This document shows positions 5,845 to 7,279 of a stretch of DNA of 7,279 nucleotides, in pieces. Within the stretch, counting starts at the first letter, position 1, and every line of letters starts with the position of its first letter. The notes under the pieces were generated by a model. The model was not told where the DNA came from. It was given only the letters and a program-made list of their open reading frames with translations, and searched no databases. A program made the translations under genes and the position numbers. The stretch comes from an uncultured Ruminococcus sp. (GTDB lineage Bacteria; Bacillota; Clostridia; Oscillospirales; Ruminococcaceae): contig CALEPT010000174.1 in assembly GCA_937910385.1 (NCBI GenBank), positions 1 to 7,279 on the forward strand, written 5' to 3'.

Positions 5845-5922
5845 GTGGTAAAAGTGGTATGTTTTTTTGAAAAGTCTTTTTGTTTTGAGCTGTGATAAAA
5901 GTGATGAACTTTTTTGAATTCT
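5845..5922 (+). repeat. Two GTGGTA-type direct repeats, 47-base period
   Basis: Copy one starts at 5845 (GTGGTAAAAGTGGTATG, then T7GAAAAG). Copy two starts at 5892 (GTGATAAAAGTGATGAAC, then T6GAATTC). Each carries the hexamer twice, nine bases apart, followed by a T run and GAA. Related copies lie at 6888 (minus) and 6901 (plus), on the other side of the gene at 6026-6757. Confidence 0.58.
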
Positions 5923-5975
5923 CTTTTAAAATTTCCATACAACTATTTTGAAAAAATTAGTAATCTTTCTTGAGC

Positions 5976-6017
5976 AAAAAATACTCCGAAAGCCTGTAAA
6001 TAGATCTTCCGGAGTAT
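5976..6017 (-). terminator. Terminator of the unknown 243-aa gene
   Basis: On the minus strand CTTC-CGGAGTAT pairs with ATACTCCG-AAAG (arms 6006-6017 and 5981-5992, one mismatch), followed by six T (5976-5981). It begins eight bases after the stop at 6026. Confidence 0.83.
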
Positions 6018-6025
6018 AATTTCAA

Positions 6026-6757
6026 TTAAAGAACAATATCAAAGTCATTGTAGAGGTAATCAGTAGCCATAAACGAGTTATCATCGGTATAATCGTAGTG
6101 ACCTTCGATTGAAGTAAGTGAGACAGTTCTTCCAGTTAAGGATTTTTCGATATTATCAAGCATAAGGAAATGGCAGGTCTTGCTATCTGTAAGGACTTCA
6201 AAATACTTATCATTGAATTCAAAATAGCCTGATGTATGGTTATACGGAACATTTTCAATAGCGAAAACATTGCAGCATACTGAGATAACATAATCGGTGT
6301 TTATCTCAGGGTGGGAGGCGTAATAATCAGCATTGTTTGTATATTCTGTGTCTAACGTTAGCTTTAGACCTTTTTTGTTTACAAAGAATAATCCTTTGAA
6401 TTCTGATGAAGTATTGGTATCTGTCAATGCAGCTGCATACATAACGATTGGCTCGGAATTCAAGTAAATTTTAGTATCTTCGTTGTAAATATGTTCAGTT
6501 GTTAGAATAATGTGAAGGTGTGAAGCGTTGTTCAAATCAAGATAGCCGTATGGATCATGAATAGTGATTTCATTACAGCAATCAGGAGAGAGGCTGTAAT
6601 AGTCATTGACTAAATCGCTTACATTTTTTGCTGAGATAATGACTTCTGTAAGTTCAACGTAGGACTTATCAGTTGGAGCTTCGCTTATGATTTCCGGAGC
6701 ATTATAGTTTCCGACGGTGATGATGGCGGATTTAACGAGATCGAATGAATTAAACAT
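6026..6757 (-). CDS. Unrecognised 243-aa protein
   Basis: I do not recognise this family. It is a 243-aa acidic protein with no signal peptide or membrane helix, so probably cytoplasmic. Alternating hydrophobic and polar stretches suggest mostly beta structure. It is rich in Tyr, Asp and Asn and has two vicinal Cys pairs (60-61 and 161-162). Two halves with similar layout may exist: TEVIISAKNVSDLVNDYY (37-54) and TDYVISVCCNVFAIENVPY (154-172). I cannot show they are repeats. The start is well supported: AGGAGG lies eight bases upstream. It has its own promoter and terminator and is a single-gene unit. The coding sequence is clearly more AT-rich than the sugar genes, and GTGGTA-type repeats lie on both sides, which suggests acquired DNA. 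Confidence 0.78.
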   Translation of the reverse strand: MFNSFDLVKSAIITVGNYNAPEIISEAPTDKSYVELTEVIISAKNVSDLVNDYYSLSPDCCNEITIHDPYGYLDLNNASHLHIILTTEHIYNEDTKIYLNSEPIVMYAAALTDTNTSSEFKGLFFVNKKGLKLTLDTEYTNNADYYASHPEINTDYVISVCCNVFAIENVPYNHTSGYFEFNDKYFEVLTDSKTCHFLMLDNIEKSLTGRTVSLTSIEGHYDYTDDNSFMATDYLYNDFDIVL

Positions 6758-6824
6758 AAAAATTTCCTCCTTGAATTTTTGAATTTGATTTTGTTTGTTG
6801 TGTCATTTCCTTTGCTGTGATTAC

Positions 6825-6855
6825 AGTATACCATGCGCTGAATTACATTTGTAAA
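6825..6855 (-). promoter_or_regulatory. Probable extended -10 promoter of the 243-aa gene
   Basis: On the minus strand TGG-TATACT gives an extended -10 (6825-6833). TTTACA at 6850-6855 may serve as -35 with a long spacer of 19. The start would be near 6818, leaving a leader of about 60 bases. A second TGG-TATAAT lies further upstream at 6870-6878, inside a GTGGTA repeat, and is an alternative. Confidence 0.45.
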
Positions 6856-6864
6856 AATGACTTT

Positions 6865-6922
6865 CAAAAATTATACCACTCATACCACCTGTTAGTAGAA
6901 GTGGCATAAGTGGCGTGTTTTC
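6865..6922. repeat. Divergent pair of GTGGTA-type repeats
   Basis: CCACTCATACCAC (6876-6888) and GTGGCATAAGTGG (6901-6913) are inverted copies, matching at 11 of 13 positions, 12 bases apart. On the minus strand the left one reads GTGGTATGAGTGGTATAA, then T5GAAAGTC, much like the copy at 5845. The right one reads on as GTGGCGTGTTTTC. Together with 5845 and 5892 this makes four members. Confidence 0.55.
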
Positions 6923-6950
6923 GGGAAAAATTTTCACAATTCAAAAATAA

Positions 6951-6986
6951 CCTCTATCGACGATCATCGATAGAGGCATATTTTTT
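6951..6986. terminator. Bidirectional terminator
   Basis: CCTCTATCGA (6951-6960) pairs perfectly with TCGATAGAGG (6967-6976) around six bases. Toward the minus strand it is followed by TTATTTTTG, ending the gene fragment at 6991. Toward the plus strand it is followed by CATATTTTTT. Confidence 0.82.
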
Positions 6987-6990
6987 CCAT

Positions 6991-7228
6991 TCAAGCGTTA
7001 AGATAGTAAGCTTGAATAGCATTTCTAAATTCTTTTAATGGTTCATCCGCTGTGTTAGCGCAGTGCATAATTAGCCAGTCGAATGGATTTCTGGGATATA
7101 ACGGGGGATATCCGCATTGGTCAAGCATATTACCTATCTCGTCAAGAAAAATCTCAAAATCCTCTTCAAAGCAGCAGAATATTTCACCGTCATTCTCCAT
7201 TTCAAGCTTTAGATTTGCGAAATAATTG
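6991..7228 (-). pseudogene. 3' part of an unknown gene, 5' end lost
   Basis: The open frame reads YFANLKLEMENDGEIFCCFE, continues through a Glu/Asp/Phe-rich stretch and ends with PRNPFDWLIMHCANTADEPL and a short tail. An Asn-Pro-Phe-Asp-Trp-Leu segment near a C-terminus looks like the end of a larger Firmicute protein of unknown function. The ATG at 7200 would give 69 aa but has no ribosome binding site, and coding character continues upstream of it to about 7228. There the frame meets TGA (7237-7239) in a sequence that may be an insertion element end. I therefore read it as a truncated gene. A short intact 69-aa gene remains possible. The downstream terminator at 6951-6986 is intact. Confidence 0.5.
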
Positions 7229-7279
7229 GTAACTATTCAGAACCCCTAAGCAAAGATGGACATAGATTTGCCCATAACA
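7229..7279. mobile_element. Possible insertion sequence end, continues off window
   Basis: From 7229 the sequence reads GTAACTATTCAGAACCCC. Elements of the IS66 family typically begin with GTAA, and the unknown gene's frame breaks exactly here. Only 51 bases are visible, so neither a transposase, the second terminal repeat nor the target duplication can be checked. The 8 bases before it are AATAATTG. Confidence 0.35.

Larger units (their letters stand above)
5418..6025. other. Gene-poor, structure-rich spacer
   Basis: About 600 bases without a convincing gene. Open frames on both strands lack ribosome binding sites and shift into one another. The stretch holds CGTCGGC repeats (5457-5514), a CGTCGTCGTCGG run near 5574, paired palindromes (5621-5706), a plus-strand terminator (5721-5775), a TGACGACG duplication with a 12-base period near 5810, GTGGTA repeats (5845-5922) and the minus-strand terminator of the next gene (5976-6017). 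It could be an eroded mobile element or a non-coding repeat cluster. Confidence 0.5.

Noticed and set aside
5845..5922. CRISPR array
   Set aside because: Only two imperfect copies, with no uniform repeats or unique spacers. The similarity runs through the whole unit.
5639..5942. Two minus-strand frames of 75-99 codons, one with a VHHFYH-type start
   Set aside because: Composition comes from the GTGGTA/TTTT repeats read on the other strand. No RBS, and they cross the terminator at 5721-5775.
6685..6867. 60-codon minus-strand frame overlapping the start of the 243-aa gene
   Set aside because: It covers the promoter and leader of that gene in another frame and has no RBS of its own.

Overview
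The window looks like a chromosomal segment of a low- to mid-GC Firmicute of the Ruminococcaceae, close to Ruminococcus albus. This rests on a mannan-type GH130 phosphorylase, a lipoprotein GH5 glycanase, a Clostridia-type galactokinase, GGAGG ribosome binding sites and near-consensus sigma-A promoters. Species identity is inferred from family resemblance only.

Left half (1-4400), plant glycan use. A minus-strand unit holds a GH130 mannooligosaccharide phosphorylase (405-1424) and a 60-aa conserved-looking small protein (156-338). It starts at a strong promoter (1483-1511) and ends at a clear terminator (131-156). Divergently on the plus strand lie a galactokinase (1775-3067) and a membrane-anchored GH5 glycanase (3173-4342). 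The set fits use of a beta-mannan: the GH5 enzyme cuts polymer at the cell surface, the phosphorylase splits imported beta-1,4-mannooligosaccharides with phosphate, and the kinase would activate galactose from side chains. No transporter or alpha-galactosidase is in the window, so the pathway is only partly shown. The intergenic region (1425-1774) holds both promoters, operator-like repeats, and what looks like a degraded coding remnant that resembles sequence at the left edge of the window.

Middle (4399-5420). A two-TM protein of DUF3592-like layout (4482-4985) has its own promoter. It is followed by an initiator tRNA-fMet gene (5186-5262) with a consensus promoter and a large stem-loop terminator. 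A second strong terminator follows at 5390-5417 with no gene in front of it.

Right part (5420-7279), AT-rich accessory sequence. About 600 bases have no convincing gene but much structure: repeated CGTCGGC words, an 86-bp inverted repeat made of two operator-like palindromes, an orphan terminator, and GTGGTA-type repeats. The GTGGTA repeats lie on both sides of an unrecognised 243-aa gene (6026-6757, minus). The right edge holds the 3' part of another unknown gene (from 6991). Its reading frame breaks at about 7229, where a GTAA-starting sequence may be the end of an insertion sequence that runs out of the window.

I find no CRISPR array and no complete mobile element. The best candidates for something undescribed are the orphan gene with its GTGGTA repeats, the paired palindromes at 5621-5706, and the two related coding remnants at 1-92 and 1580-1694.
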